64,000 bases of DNA from Cyanobacterium sp. HL-69 (GTDB lineage Bacteria > Cyanobacteriota > Cyanobacteriia > Cyanobacteriales > Cyanobacteriaceae), in contig CP024912.1 of NCBI GenBank assembly GCA_002813895.1, forward strand, positions 806,001 to 870,000. Reading direction: 5' to 3'. A program made the position numbers and the translations under genes. A model generated the notes under the pieces. That model made no database searches. It saw only the letters and a list, made by a program, of their open reading frames with translations, and was not told the origin of the DNA. Position 1 is the first letter of the stretch, and each line of letters starts with the position of its first letter. Positions 30,534 to 39,713 of the stretch are shown piece by piece.

Positions 30534-32870
30534 TTATTTGCTATCAACTGTCCATTTTTTGAGCTGTAGGGAGTTGGTGACGACAATAATGGAACTTAAG
30601 GCCATAAATGCCCCTGCGGTGGCTGGATTGAGTAATACTTTATAGGTTGGTAAAAGTACCCCCGCGGCAATGGGTATGGTAATTAAATTATAACTTAATG
30701 CCCAAAAAAGATTTTGTTTGATTTTACTGAGGGTTTTTTTACTCAGTTTGATGGCGGTGATAATATCGGTGAGTTTGTTTCTGGTTAAGACTACGGAGGC
30801 TGTTTTGATGGCTATTTCTGAGCCTTGGGGCATGGCGATCGCAAAATCGGCTTCTGTCATGGCGGGGGCATCGTTAACCCCATCTCCTACCATGGCGATG
30901 GTTTTGTGGGGATATTTTTCTTTTAATTCCCTAATTAATTGTCCTTTTTCTTGGGGACGTACTCCACCATAATAAGTATTTATGCTTAGGCTAGAGGCGA
31001 TCGCCCTGACCACATTTTTTTGGTCGCCACTGAGTAAAATTACATCTAAACCCATGGCTTGAATTTGAGCGATGGTTTGTTGGGCGAGGGGGCGTAGGGC
31101 ATCCGCAAGGGCAAAAAGGGCAAGGGGGGCGTTTTCCTGTGCCAAGTAAATGACGGTTTTACCCTCATCTTGTAGTTGGATAGACTGCTGTTTGACGGTG
31201 TCATCTAAATAAATACCTTCCTCCTCTAACCATGATTCACTGCCACAATAAAATTCTTTTTGTCCATCAACCCTTCCCCGAATGCCCCGACTGGGATAAT
31301 TATGAATGTTGTTAGTGGTCAAAAATTCTAAATCTTGTTTTTTTGCTTCCCGTAAAAGTGCTTGGGCGAGGGGGTGATTGGAGGCAATTTCTAAACTAGA
31401 AGCCATTTGTAACAGTTGGGATTCAGAAAATTTTCCTTCACTAAAATTGATGATGTCCGTAAGCTGTAGATGCCCTTCAGTGAGGGTGCCTGTTTTGTCA
31501 AAGACAATCATATCAAGGTTTTGGGCTTGTTCTAGCACATCTCCTCCCTTAATCAATAACCCCTGCTGGGCCCCTACCCCAGTACCCACCAAAATCGCCG
31601 TGGGGGTGGCTAAACCAAGGGCGCAAGGACAGGCTATCACCAGCACATCAATGGCTAATTTGAGGCTGAGAATGAGGGCGGAGGTGTCTAAATCTTCTAG
31701 GAGATAAGACCAATTTTTTGTACCCCAGCCATACCAAAAACTAAAAGTTATAAGGGCGATCGCCATGATACCATAGGCAAAGTACCCTGACACCGTATCC
31801 GCCAATTTTTGTACAGGGGCTTTTCTGGTTTGGGCTTCCTCCACCATAGAAATAATTTGGCTAAGAATGGTTTTCGAGCCTGATTGGGTAGTTTCCACCA
31901 CCACCATACCCCCCAAATTAATTGTCCCTGCACAGATACCATCTCCCTGAGACTTATACACAGGCATGGATTCTCCCGTTAACATAGACTCATCCACGGT
32001 GGTTTCACCCCTTACCATGTAACCATCCACAGGAAATTGTTCCCCTTCCAATACCCTTACCCACTCTTGGCGCTTCACCTGACTCGAGGGAATCTTTAAC
32101 CCCTCATCTTGACTATCCTTTGTTTTACCGATAATCCTTGCCCATAGAGGACGTAAACTGAGTAATCCCGAAAGGGCTTCCGAGGCTTTATTTCTGGCCC
32201 TACTTTCCAACACCCGCCCCAAGAATATAAAACCGAGTAACATCACAGGCTCATCAAAAAAGCACTCCCAGCCTAGATTGGGAAAAACCAAAGCCACACA
32301 ACTAGCCAAATAAGCCGACACCGTGCCGATACCGATTAAACTATTCATGTTGGGTTGACGATGCCACAACCCTTGCCAACCGTTTAAAATAATTTCCCTG
32401 CCTGGAATCATTAATGCGAGGGTGGCTAAACCCCAGTGAAACCAAATATTAGTCAGGGGGTGTAGATAACTGATACCAAAATGGTGTAAATGTCCGATGG
32501 TAGAAAAAATTAACAGAATTACCGCACTAGCCAACTGAAATATCTGTAATCTTTCTTCTGTTTGCTGTTGTTTTTCCTTTATCTGTTGCCAATCTTGCTC
32601 ATCAATGGATGTCCTCACCTCACTGGGAAAACCCCCTAAAGTAAGTTTTTGGGCCAGATTATTTGGCTCAATTTGCCCTTGGTTATACTCCACGAGGGCA
32701 ACGGCAGTAATTAAATTTACCGTGGCAGAAATTACTCCTGGATATTGGTTAATTTGTCTTTCCACTGCCTTGACACAACCAGCGCACTTCATACCTTGTA
32801 CATCAAGGGTAAGGGTATCCCTAGGGGTTTTATATTCTTCGGTGGTTTGGGGAGAGGCAACGGTTATCAT
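30534..32870 (-). CDS. ctaA: Copper-translocating P1B-type ATPase (CtaA/PacS family)
   Basis: Membrane copper pump, 778 aa. An N-terminal heavy-metal domain has GMKCAGC (about 26-32). Membrane helices follow, with the CPC metal channel motif in VIACPCALGLATPTAIL, phosphorylation motif DKTGTLTEG, the P1B HP motif (SNHPLAQALL) and the hinge GDGVNDAPAM. The CPC motif marks Cu+ (or Ag+) transport. Cyanobacteria usually have two: CtaA (import side) and PacS (thylakoid, supplying plastocyanin and oxidase). The single HMA starting GMKCAGCVKAVERQ looks more CtaA-like to me, but this is tentative. It starts 3 bp after the stop of the comFB gene, so the two form an operon. Confidence 0.9.
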   Translation of the reverse strand: MITVASPQTTEEYKTPRDTLTLDVQGMKCAGCVKAVERQINQYPGVISATVNLITAVALVEYNQGQIEPNNLAQKLTLGGFPSEVRTSIDEQDWQQIKEKQQQTEERLQIFQLASAVILLIFSTIGHLHHFGISYLHPLTNIWFHWGLATLALMIPGREIILNGWQGLWHRQPNMNSLIGIGTVSAYLASCVALVFPNLGWECFFDEPVMLLGFIFLGRVLESRARNKASEALSGLLSLRPLWARIIGKTKDSQDEGLKIPSSQVKRQEWVRVLEGEQFPVDGYMVRGETTVDESMLTGESMPVYKSQGDGICAGTINLGGMVVVETTQSGSKTILSQIISMVEEAQTRKAPVQKLADTVSGYFAYGIMAIALITFSFWYGWGTKNWSYLLEDLDTSALILSLKLAIDVLVIACPCALGLATPTAILVGTGVGAQQGLLIKGGDVLEQAQNLDMIVFDKTGTLTEGHLQLTDIINFSEGKFSESQLLQMASSLEIASNHPLAQALLREAKKQDLEFLTTNNIHNYPSRGIRGRVDGQKEFYCGSESWLEEEGIYLDDTVKQQSIQLQDEGKTVIYLAQENAPLALFALADALRPLAQQTIAQIQAMGLDVILLSGDQKNVVRAIASSLSINTYYGGVRPQEKGQLIRELKEKYPHKTIAMVGDGVNDAPAMTEADFAIAMPQGSEIAIKTASVVLTRNKLTDIITAIKLSKKTLSKIKQNLFWALSYNLITIPIAAGVLLPTYKVLLNPATAGAFMALSSIIVVTNSLQLKKWTVDSK

Positions 32871-32873
32871 TAA

Positions 32874-33410
32874 TTATGATTCGTAATTGGGTGCTTGGGA
32901 TTGTAATAATTTTGTAACTTGCTCAAATACATTATTAGATTGAGAGCCTTTGTTGAGGGCTTGTCTTTCGGGATGGAAGTTGGGCCGCTCTAGGTATAAT
33001 GAGATTGCTTGTTCTACTTGATTATTGATAATAGCTGTTAGTTCTGTTTTTGCTCTGTCCCGTTGAAAACTGGCGCCCTCTTCGGTGGTGGCATAAAGGG
33101 GAGGAAGACGGTTGAGGGCATAGGCGGCAATGTCTCCCACATCTAGGAGGCGGTTACTGGTGGTTTCTATTTCGGCTACCCTCGAAATTACCTCACTTAC
33201 TACCAACTCTTCCATGACGTTAATAAATTGTTTTCTAGGCATTGCTACTACTTCCCCTGTCAATAATGCCCCCATGAGTTTATCTAGGGCTAAATATTCA
33301 TCGTTGGATAATTCCGCAGAGGTTTCGCACAATCTTCCGACTTCTGCTTCCATGGTGGGGGTTAGATAGCCGCTTTCGAGGGCTTGTTCAACAATTTTAT
33401 TAATATTCAT
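32874..33410 (-). CDS. ComFB-family (late competence / c-di-nucleotide receptor-type) protein
   Basis: 178 aa. The ComFB core is visible at about 65-140: INVMEELVVSEVISRVAEIE, DVGDIAAYALNRLPPLYATTEEG and RAKTELTAIINNQVEQAI. ComFB proteins were named from the Bacillus competence operon; recent work on cyanobacterial homologues describes them as cyclic di-nucleotide receptors (I recall CdgR of Nostoc for c-di-GMP). The N-terminal 60 residues are a helical extension. The next gene, a copper ATPase, starts 3 bp downstream, so they are co-transcribed; why is unclear. Family call solid, function by family only. Confidence 0.85.
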   Translation of the reverse strand: MNINKIVEQALESGYLTPTMEAEVGRLCETSAELSNDEYLALDKLMGALLTGEVVAMPRKQFINVMEELVVSEVISRVAEIETTSNRLLDVGDIAAYALNRLPPLYATTEEGASFQRDRAKTELTAIINNQVEQAISLYLERPNFHPERQALNKGSQSNNVFEQVTKLLQSQAPNYES

Positions 33411-33837
33411 CGAGATTTTAATTTTATGAAAGCAAATATTTTAACAATTCCCTTGGCACCGATGCTAAGGATTTTTTTTCACGGAGGGAAAACTTTTCCA
33501 AAGTAAACTTTTTACTAGGTTTAATTTCTCTGTGACACTGTGGAGGAAATACCCTACCACCTAACACCATAGACTTATCTTTGAATTTGGCTTAGTTTTC
33601 GCCATTTTTTGCCTAGGGTTACATTGCTTAAGAGCTATACTAAAATTTTAACTTAAACTCGTCTTCATGGGGCAAAATATTTGATTGTCACGGGTTATCT
33701 TCTTTTCCTTTATGGCTCTTTAGTTGGTATTGCTTTGGGGTAACGAATTGATAATTTTTTGTGATAGGAAATTGTTGCTTATTGAGGACACCATGTAGAA
33801 TAGAGAGTATAACAAAGAGCTAAGGGATCAAGAGTTT
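33411..33837. other. Intergenic region between divergent comFB and A-type Fe-S carrier
   Basis: About 430 bp with the promoters of two divergent units. A 20-residue hydrophobic frame from a TTG (33681-33743) has no good start signal and is not called. No riboswitch or operator recognised. Confidence 0.5.
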
Positions 33838-34194
33838 ATGGCAACATCAACTATTTCTAATCAAGGTATCCAATTGAGCCACAAGGCTCTCGAACACGTC
33901 TTAAAACTGAAACAGCAACAGGGTAATGAGGATTTATGTTTGAGGGTAGGAGTTAGACAGGGTGGCTGTTCTGGGATGTCCTACATGATGGATTTTGAAA
34001 ATATTAATAATGTTACTGAACATGATGATATGTTTGATTATGAAGGTTTTAAAATAGTGTGCGATCGCAAAAGTCTTTTATACCTTTATGGAATGATGTT
34101 AGATTATAGCGATGCGATGATTGGAGGCGGTTTCCAATTTACCAACCCCAATGCTAACCAAACTTGTGGTTGTGGTAAGTCTTTTTCTACCTAA
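33838..34194 (+). CDS. sufA: A-type iron-sulfur cluster carrier (IscA/SufA family)
   Basis: 118-aa A-type carrier that accepts and transfers [2Fe-2S]/[4Fe-4S] clusters or iron. The three conserved cysteines are present: RQGGCSGMSY and the C-terminal CGCGKSF. The stretch GGFQFTNPNANQTCGCG is diagnostic. Cyanobacteria have two or three paralogues, so the sufA/iscA symbol is by family. A GATC-rich leader (AAGGGATCAAG) precedes the ATG. Followed by an intrinsic terminator, so monocistronic. Confidence 0.93.
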   Translation: MATSTISNQGIQLSHKALEHVLKLKQQQGNEDLCLRVGVRQGGCSGMSYMMDFENINNVTEHDDMFDYEGFKIVCDRKSLLYLYGMMLDYSDAMIGGGFQFTNPNANQTCGCGKSFST

Positions 34195-34311
34195 TTTCTG
34201 TTATTGCTAAGGGATAAATAAATTAAATAATCAGTTAAATTTCCCTTGGCATACTCAAAAGATTTGATCTGTTTTATAAGTTGAGTTCTTATACTGAATC
34301 ATAATCTAAAA

Positions 34312-34349
34312 ATCCCCTGCTCTCTATGCTGAGCAAGGGATCTTTTTTT
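34312..34349 (+). terminator. Intrinsic terminator after the Fe-S carrier gene
   Basis: Stem ATCCCCTGCTC / GAGCAAGGGAT (one G-T pair), 8-nt loop, then C and seven T. It also lies at the 3' end of the convergent DNA-binding gene. Confidence 0.9.
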
Positions 34350-34379
34350 GTGACATTTTTCTATTTTTACTAATAAATT

Positions 34380-35354
34380 TTATTGGCCTAATAGGGGTTG
34401 TAAAAAAGCTCTAACAAAGCATTGCTTAATTACGGATTTAAAGTCTTTTGCGGTGTTGTCAATTTCTTCTGCTAAGTCTTCTGCAAAATGATCAATTTTA
34501 TCTTCTTTGAGGGATATATTCTCTAAATCTTCTTCCCATTTTTCCATAATTTGGGGGTGAATTTTTTCTATTTTTTCTTCTTCTTTGAGGGGGCTATAGA
34601 TACTTCCATCGTTATTAATGGTTACTTCTCCTCTAATTACTTTGGTTAATAACTCTCCTACGGACATTCCATTTTCTAGGGCTTTACCTTCAATTTCTTC
34701 TAATATTGATAATGGTAATTTTAAAGTTCCTTTTTCAGGATTATTATCTCCATAAATTATTTTTTTGATTTTGTTTGCAGTAATATTATGGAATGGGTAA
34801 GTGTCTAAAACTTCCTGCCATTTTTCGTATAATTCTTCCTCTGTTAATTTTACTAAAGGACGTGCTTGGGCTTCATTTTGTGGTATGATTCTGAATCCAT
34901 ATTTAATTAGCTGAATGGCAACTTTGGAGGCTTTGATAATTTTATTAGCTCTCCACACAGGATAATGAATTTCTTGCTCACAGTATTGTTTGAAGGATTG
35001 ATAGGCTTCTTTATATAGGTGATAATATTTGACCTGATATAGTTGAACTCCTAATTTAATATAGTTTAATTTGTCATATTTAATATTGTTAGTAATTTGA
35101 TTCAATTTTGTGAATTTTCTATCTTCTGCTACCAAGTAACAATCTTCTAAAATTGATCGATAAGGCTCTGATATATTTTCCCAAAATAATTCATTTTTAT
35201 CTTCTTCTCCACAACTATAAAGCAGGGCGATCGCAGATTCTTGTATATAATTTAGATTGTTTTTTTTGCATAAGTAATTTGGACGACTTCCTTTAGGTTT
35301 GCTCACTATGGCAGAACCTATCGGGATCGCCTTTTGGTCGGTGATCTGATTCAT
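34380..35354 (-). CDS. Plasmid/phage-type DNA-binding protein, function unknown
   Basis: 324 aa, no confident family name. Residues about 105-190 (QSFKQYCEQEI..VWRANKIIKASKVAIQLIKYGFRIIPQNEAQARPLVKLTEEELYEKWQEVL) match the pattern of ParB-like and phage-associated regulators in which a helix-turn-helix is followed by P.NE.QARPL..L. A second possible DNA-binding element is LKLPLSILEEIEGKALENGMSVGELL (about 215-240), which looks like a ribbon-helix-helix. The C-terminus is acidic and helical. The composition is more AT-rich and Ile/Lys/Glu-rich than its neighbours, and it sits alone between the Fe-S carrier and the MscS genes. I infer a remnant or passenger of a mobile element; no parA, integrase or att repeat was found beside it. 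Confidence 0.6.
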   Translation of the reverse strand: MNQITDQKAIPIGSAIVSKPKGSRPNYLCKKNNLNYIQESAIALLYSCGEEDKNELFWENISEPYRSILEDCYLVAEDRKFTKLNQITNNIKYDKLNYIKLGVQLYQVKYYHLYKEAYQSFKQYCEQEIHYPVWRANKIIKASKVAIQLIKYGFRIIPQNEAQARPLVKLTEEELYEKWQEVLDTYPFHNITANKIKKIIYGDNNPEKGTLKLPLSILEEIEGKALENGMSVGELLTKVIRGEVTINNDGSIYSPLKEEEKIEKIHPQIMEKWEEDLENISLKEDKIDHFAEDLAEEIDNTAKDFKSVIKQCFVRAFLQPLLGQ

Positions 35355-35724
35355 TGGTGAATTGATTAGTGAATTTGTATTAACGGTAAGCCCCTAATAC
35401 ATTTTAGAGCTGGGCATTACATTATACATCTTTTTTAATCCTTGACAATCTAGTACAAAAATATCTAATTTAATTTTTTATAGGCTAATTTATATTAGTA
35501 AATAGCTATTTTATTTTAGTTATTTAATTGCAAAATATCTAGCCAAAAATACATCATGTATATATATTTTGTATTTTCTATCTTACAATTTAGGATTACA
35601 TATTACAGTAAGATTGATTAACGAATCATTAATGGTAACATAAAATTTTTTAAGGTTTATTTTTGAAAAAGAGATCTTTTTCCATAGTCTGTAATTGATA
35701 AAACAAGGTGAAAAAATAGCAAGT
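35355..35724. other. AT-rich intergenic region, no gene seen
   Basis: About 370 bp of strongly AT-rich DNA upstream of the DNA-binding protein gene. It includes TA-rich runs near 35550 (ATGTATATATATTTTG). It should carry the promoter for that gene; nothing else recognised. Confidence 0.4.
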
Positions 35725-36843
35725 TTAGAGAGTAACAGGGGAATCGACATAAATGGTAGGCTCTTGCATGGCGAAATTTATACCATGGGTAGTAAGTTGT
35801 TGAGAGATATTATCGTTGGCTAATTCTAATAATCTTTTTCTGAGTTTAATGGAACTTTCATTGGAACCGAGAATAAAAAATGTTACCCTAGCTCTAGTTT
35901 GTTGTTGATTTTCTGGAATAAATAACGATACTCTGGTACTATCAGGATCGATTCCAAATAAAGCATTAGTACATTTTTTGACCACATCTTGTACTAGGGC
36001 TTCTTCACTATCTTCGAGGGTTTTTACAAAGTCGAGATAGAGTAACACCATTACTTTTTTACCCCTTGTGACATTTTCAATTTCAATATTCGCCATCATA
36101 GAATTGGGTAGTATCATTAGGGTACCTTTACCCGGTAGCCTAATTTTTGTTGACCTTAAACCAATGGATTCTACTCTGCCATATAATCCACTATTAAGCC
36201 TGATATACTCTCCGACGATAAAGGGACGGTCTAAATATATTACACAAGTACCCAAAAGTTGTTCAAGGGTTTTTTGGGCGGCAAATGCGATCGCAACACC
36301 CCCCAAACCCACACTGGCTAACAAACCCACAAGATTAATGTCCAATCTTCGGGCAAAGGCAAGGGCGGCGATAAAACCGATTAAGACGTTAACAATGGTT
36401 TCCATTACTAACAATAACTCATCAACTTCTTTACCCAATTTTTGAATTAGGTTGATGCCATAGATAATGATTATTTGCCGAAATAAACGGGATGCTAACC
36501 AAGCGATAATTATAATTAAACTTAAATCAATGATAAATTCTAGTAAATTATATAATCCTTCGTAATTACGAATAAAATTGAGAGATAATGACCATAAAAT
36601 TAATGTTCCTGCTAAGCGAAAAATATTTTGCAGAGGATCGATGATACCCTGATAAAATTCGTTTAATGGTTTTTGAGAAAATTTAGAAATAATTAGCTTT
36701 ACATAAAATGGGGTGTATCTACCCACAAAAAAGGATATTAATAAGAAAAAAAGAAAAAAACCAAATTCGTAAATAAAGTTTGCAAAAATTTGATAACCTT
36801 CTTGTTGTTGTAAAAATTCGATAGTGTTAATAATATTTTCCAT
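35725..36843 (-). CDS. MscS-family mechanosensitive channel, paralogue 1
   Basis: 372-aa membrane channel of the small-conductance mechanosensitive family, which releases solutes on hypo-osmotic shock. Several N-terminal helices (about 20-160) precede the pore-lining TM3 motif LLASVGLGGVAIAFAAQKTLEQLLG. The beta domain has RPFIVGEYIRL, GRVESIGLRSTKIR and LPNSMMANIEIENVTRG. The C-terminal alpha/beta domain is complete. It follows its paralogue with a 14-bp gap, so both are co-transcribed. Confidence 0.93.
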   Translation of the reverse strand: MENIINTIEFLQQQEGYQIFANFIYEFGFFLFFLLISFFVGRYTPFYVKLIISKFSQKPLNEFYQGIIDPLQNIFRLAGTLILWSLSLNFIRNYEGLYNLLEFIIDLSLIIIIAWLASRLFRQIIIIYGINLIQKLGKEVDELLLVMETIVNVLIGFIAALAFARRLDINLVGLLASVGLGGVAIAFAAQKTLEQLLGTCVIYLDRPFIVGEYIRLNSGLYGRVESIGLRSTKIRLPGKGTLMILPNSMMANIEIENVTRGKKVMVLLYLDFVKTLEDSEEALVQDVVKKCTNALFGIDPDSTRVSLFIPENQQQTRARVTFFILGSNESSIKLRKRLLELANDNISQQLTTHGINFAMQEPTIYVDSPVTL

Positions 36844-36857
36844 TCTTAAAATTATGA

Positions 36858-37946
36858 CTAAATAGTAATGGGAGAATCTACATTGATGGTTTCGTCTTCG
36901 ATGGTAAAGTCAATACCATAATTTTTTAGTTGTATGGTAATATTTTCTTTGGCAATATCTAATAATTGACTGCGTAAATCCATAGAAACTCTTTCTGAGC
37001 CAAGCAGGAAAAAACTCACCTGGGCTTGGGTCAAAAATTTATTTTTGCTTTGATTTACTTCTTCAAATTTAACTCCTGTATTTCTAGGATCGATGCCGAA
37101 AACATCCTTTGTACTCTCAATAATTATCTGTCTAATTAATGCCCTTTCATCTTCGTCTAAAGATGTATTAAATGTGAAATAAACTAGAGAAATAATTTTC
37201 TTTGCCCCTGTATAATTTTCTATATTTGCTTGGGTTAATGAACTATTGGGAATAATCATTAATGTTCCTTTTCCTGATAGTCTTATTTTAGTAGATCTTA
37301 GTCCTATGGACTCTACTTTACCAAATACCCCGTCAGGTAATCCGATATAATCGTCGATGCTAAATGGTCTATCTAAGTAGATTACGATGCCTCCTAATAC
37401 TTGCTCTAGGGTTTTTTGTGCCGCAAAGGCGATCGCCAATCCCCCAATACCTAAACTAGCTAAAAGACCAAATAAATTAATACTATGAACTTGAGAAAAA
37501 ATAAAAATAATTAGTAAAATAATGACAGCATTAGCAACAAATTTACCAACTATTAAAAATTCACTATTAATTTTTTTGTCACTTTTAAGGGCAGCAGTAA
37601 GGAGATATTTATCAAATAAAATTCTAAACCATCTAGTGATTAAGCCAATGGTTAAAAAAGATATTGCTAAACTAAGGAAAATTTCACTAACTTCAATTAT
37701 TTTAGGATCTTCATTTACCAATATATATATATCTAATAATCCTAAAAACCATAGCAGTATAACTAAATTTAAATCTGGTTTAATGACATCTGCGTAAAAA
37801 CTATGACCATCAGAACTAATAAATTTGCTACTAATGAAGTTGCCTAATTTTTGTAAATAAATAGTAATAGCAAATATTGCTACGATAACTGTAACTATTA
37901 CTCCTATTTGTAGGGCTGGATCTGCTTTTAAAAAAGTTTCTACCAT
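36858..37946 (-). CDS. MscS-family mechanosensitive channel, paralogue 2
   Basis: 362 aa, first gene of the MscS pair. TM3 reads LLASLGIGGLAIAFAAQKTLEQVLGG; the beta domain has RPFSIDDYIGL, GKVESIGLRSTKIRLSGKGTLMIIPNSSLTQANIENY. The two proteins are alike in layout and end in nearly the same way (DSPVTL / DSPITI), so they arose by duplication. They may form separate homoheptamers or a mixed channel. Confidence 0.93.
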   Translation of the reverse strand: MVETFLKADPALQIGVIVTVIVAIFAITIYLQKLGNFISSKFISSDGHSFYADVIKPDLNLVILLWFLGLLDIYILVNEDPKIIEVSEIFLSLAISFLTIGLITRWFRILFDKYLLTAALKSDKKINSEFLIVGKFVANAVIILLIIFIFSQVHSINLFGLLASLGIGGLAIAFAAQKTLEQVLGGIVIYLDRPFSIDDYIGLPDGVFGKVESIGLRSTKIRLSGKGTLMIIPNSSLTQANIENYTGAKKIISLVYFTFNTSLDEDERALIRQIIIESTKDVFGIDPRNTGVKFEEVNQSKNKFLTQAQVSFFLLGSERVSMDLRSQLLDIAKENITIQLKNYGIDFTIEDETINVDSPITI

Positions 37947-38185
37947 GTTATTTTAAGTTGTCCTTCAATCAAAGGTAAGATTAATATTAACTATTATCAC
38001 AATTCACAATAACAGTCTATCTAGGATATGAGTAGATTGAAAAATAACTAACATATATTTGACAATAAATAAATTAAGAAAAGATTAACAAAAAAATGTA
38101 TTGCGTTTGAAGTAAAAAAGACAGTTAGTCAAAGGAAAATAATGATTAGAATGAAAAGGAATTTAATTCCTCCTTATTTTTTATC

Positions 38186-39622
38186 ATGGATTTTCTTTCA
38201 GACACCCTAGTTTTATCAAGAATGCAATTTGCATTTACGGCAATATTTCATATGTTATGGCCTGTATTAACCACGGGCATGGCTATTTATCTGGTAATTG
38301 TAGAAGGATTATGGCTCAAAACCAAAAATCCCGACTACTACTATCACGCTCGTTTTTGGGCAAAGTTATATGTGCTAAACTTCGGTATTGGCGTAGCTTC
38401 TGGCTCACCCATGGCTTTTCAATTTGGCACTAACTGGGCGCCTTTTTCGGAGTCGGTGGGAGATTTTTTTGGCAGTATTCTCGGTTTTGAAGCCACCATG
38501 GCATTTATGTTGGAGGCTGGTTTCTTGGGCATTATGTTATTCGGCTGGGAAAGGGTAAATCCTGTTATCCACTATATGGCTACTATTTTGGTGGCTTTTG
38601 GGGCAAACCTTTCTACCTTTTGGATTTTGATTGCCAATTCTTGGATGCAAACCCCCGCAGGAGGGGAATTTGTGGAGGGGAAATTTGTGGTAAGCAATTA
38701 TTTTGAGGGGATGTTGAATCCTTTTATGGTAAAAAGTGTCTCCCATATGTTTTTGGCTACTCTCGAAACTTCTTTGTTTGTCATTGGCGGTATTAGTGCT
38801 TGGTATTTACTCAAAAAACGTCATCAGGCTTTTTTTACTCGCTCCCTTAAAATTGTGCTAATAATGGCGATCGCCATTACCCCTTTACAAGTCTATGTAG
38901 GACATCTAAGCGCCGAGCAAGTGTATCACTACCAACCCACCAAATTAGCCGCCATGGAGGCGTTGTGGGATACCGTACCCGCAGGGGAAAAAGCGGATTG
39001 GAGTCTATTGGCTTCCCCAAATAATAAAATGGAGAGCAATAACTGGGAAATCAAAGTGCCTAACGCCCTGAGTTATATCCTTGAATTTAAACCCCGTCTC
39101 AGTGAGCCTGTATTGGGCTTAAAAGAATGGAAACCAGAAGATCGTCCCTCCATGATAGGTTTAGTATATTATGCCTTTCGTCTCATGAGCGGTATTGCCT
39201 TTGTGTTTGTGGGCATCATGGGAATATCCGTTATTCAATGGCTGAGGGGCAAATTTACCCCCGAAAATTTGGCAAACCAAAAACTACTCCTGTGGGCATG
39301 GATATTCAGCGCCCCTACGGGTTATCTGGCGGTAGAGTCAGGGTGGATAGTGCGCTGTGTGGGTAGGCAACCTTGGGTTGTTTATGGACAAATTCGCACG
39401 GCGGATGCGGTTTCTAATATACCATCGAGTAATGTTTTAACTTCCCTAAGCATTTTCCTCGTTATCTATACCTTACTTTTCTTTTCTGCCCTCTATTTCG
39501 GCAGTCGCATCATTAGAAAAGGACCTAATTTTGATTTACCATTACCCGGGAAAAAAGAAGAAAAAACTCCTTTGGAAGTTAATCCTGCTACCCATATTCC
39601 CAACAGTCGCCCCATTAACTAA
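38186..39622 (+). CDS. cydA: Cytochrome bd-type quinol oxidase subunit I
   Basis: Haem-bearing subunit of cytochrome bd oxidase, a terminal oxidase that takes electrons from quinol. Its 478 aa include the conserved RMQFAFTAIFHMLWPVLTTG (haem b595 His region), FGIGVASGSPMAFQFGTNW, GFLGIMLFGW, a His/Met ligand region around VKSVSHMFLATLETS, and GRQPWVVYGQIRTADAVS near the end. The periplasmic Q-loop is short, as in CIO-type enzymes of cyanobacteria. Paired with cydB, 91 bp downstream. There is no cydDC or cydX in sight. Confidence 0.96.
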   Translation: MDFLSDTLVLSRMQFAFTAIFHMLWPVLTTGMAIYLVIVEGLWLKTKNPDYYYHARFWAKLYVLNFGIGVASGSPMAFQFGTNWAPFSESVGDFFGSILGFEATMAFMLEAGFLGIMLFGWERVNPVIHYMATILVAFGANLSTFWILIANSWMQTPAGGEFVEGKFVVSNYFEGMLNPFMVKSVSHMFLATLETSLFVIGGISAWYLLKKRHQAFFTRSLKIVLIMAIAITPLQVYVGHLSAEQVYHYQPTKLAAMEALWDTVPAGEKADWSLLASPNNKMESNNWEIKVPNALSYILEFKPRLSEPVLGLKEWKPEDRPSMIGLVYYAFRLMSGIAFVFVGIMGISVIQWLRGKFTPENLANQKLLLWAWIFSAPTGYLAVESGWIVRCVGRQPWVVYGQIRTADAVSNIPSSNVLTSLSIFLVIYTLLFFSALYFGSRIIRKGPNFDLPLPGKKEEKTPLEVNPATHIPNSRPIN

Positions 39623-39658
39623 GTGGTAGAGAGGTACTATATTACGTCCGTAAAGGTT

Positions 39659-39672
39659 TTAGGTGTTAGGTA
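39659..39672. repeat. Short repeat TTAGGTGTTAGGTA, copy 1
   Basis: Two-unit heptamer (TTAGGTG TTAGGTA) in the cydA-cydB gap; identical copies at 40728-40741 and 57929-57942. Confidence 0.8.
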
Positions 39673-39713
39673 ATTAATTATTCATTGTCAATTGATTAAG
39701 AGGAAGTTTTGTA

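Noticed and set aside
33681-33743. Hydrophobic 20-residue frame (LIVTGYLLFLYGSLVGIALG) that could be a tiny photosystem or cytochrome subunit
   Set aside because: TTG start without RBS, no match to psb, psa, pet or ndh small subunits that I know.
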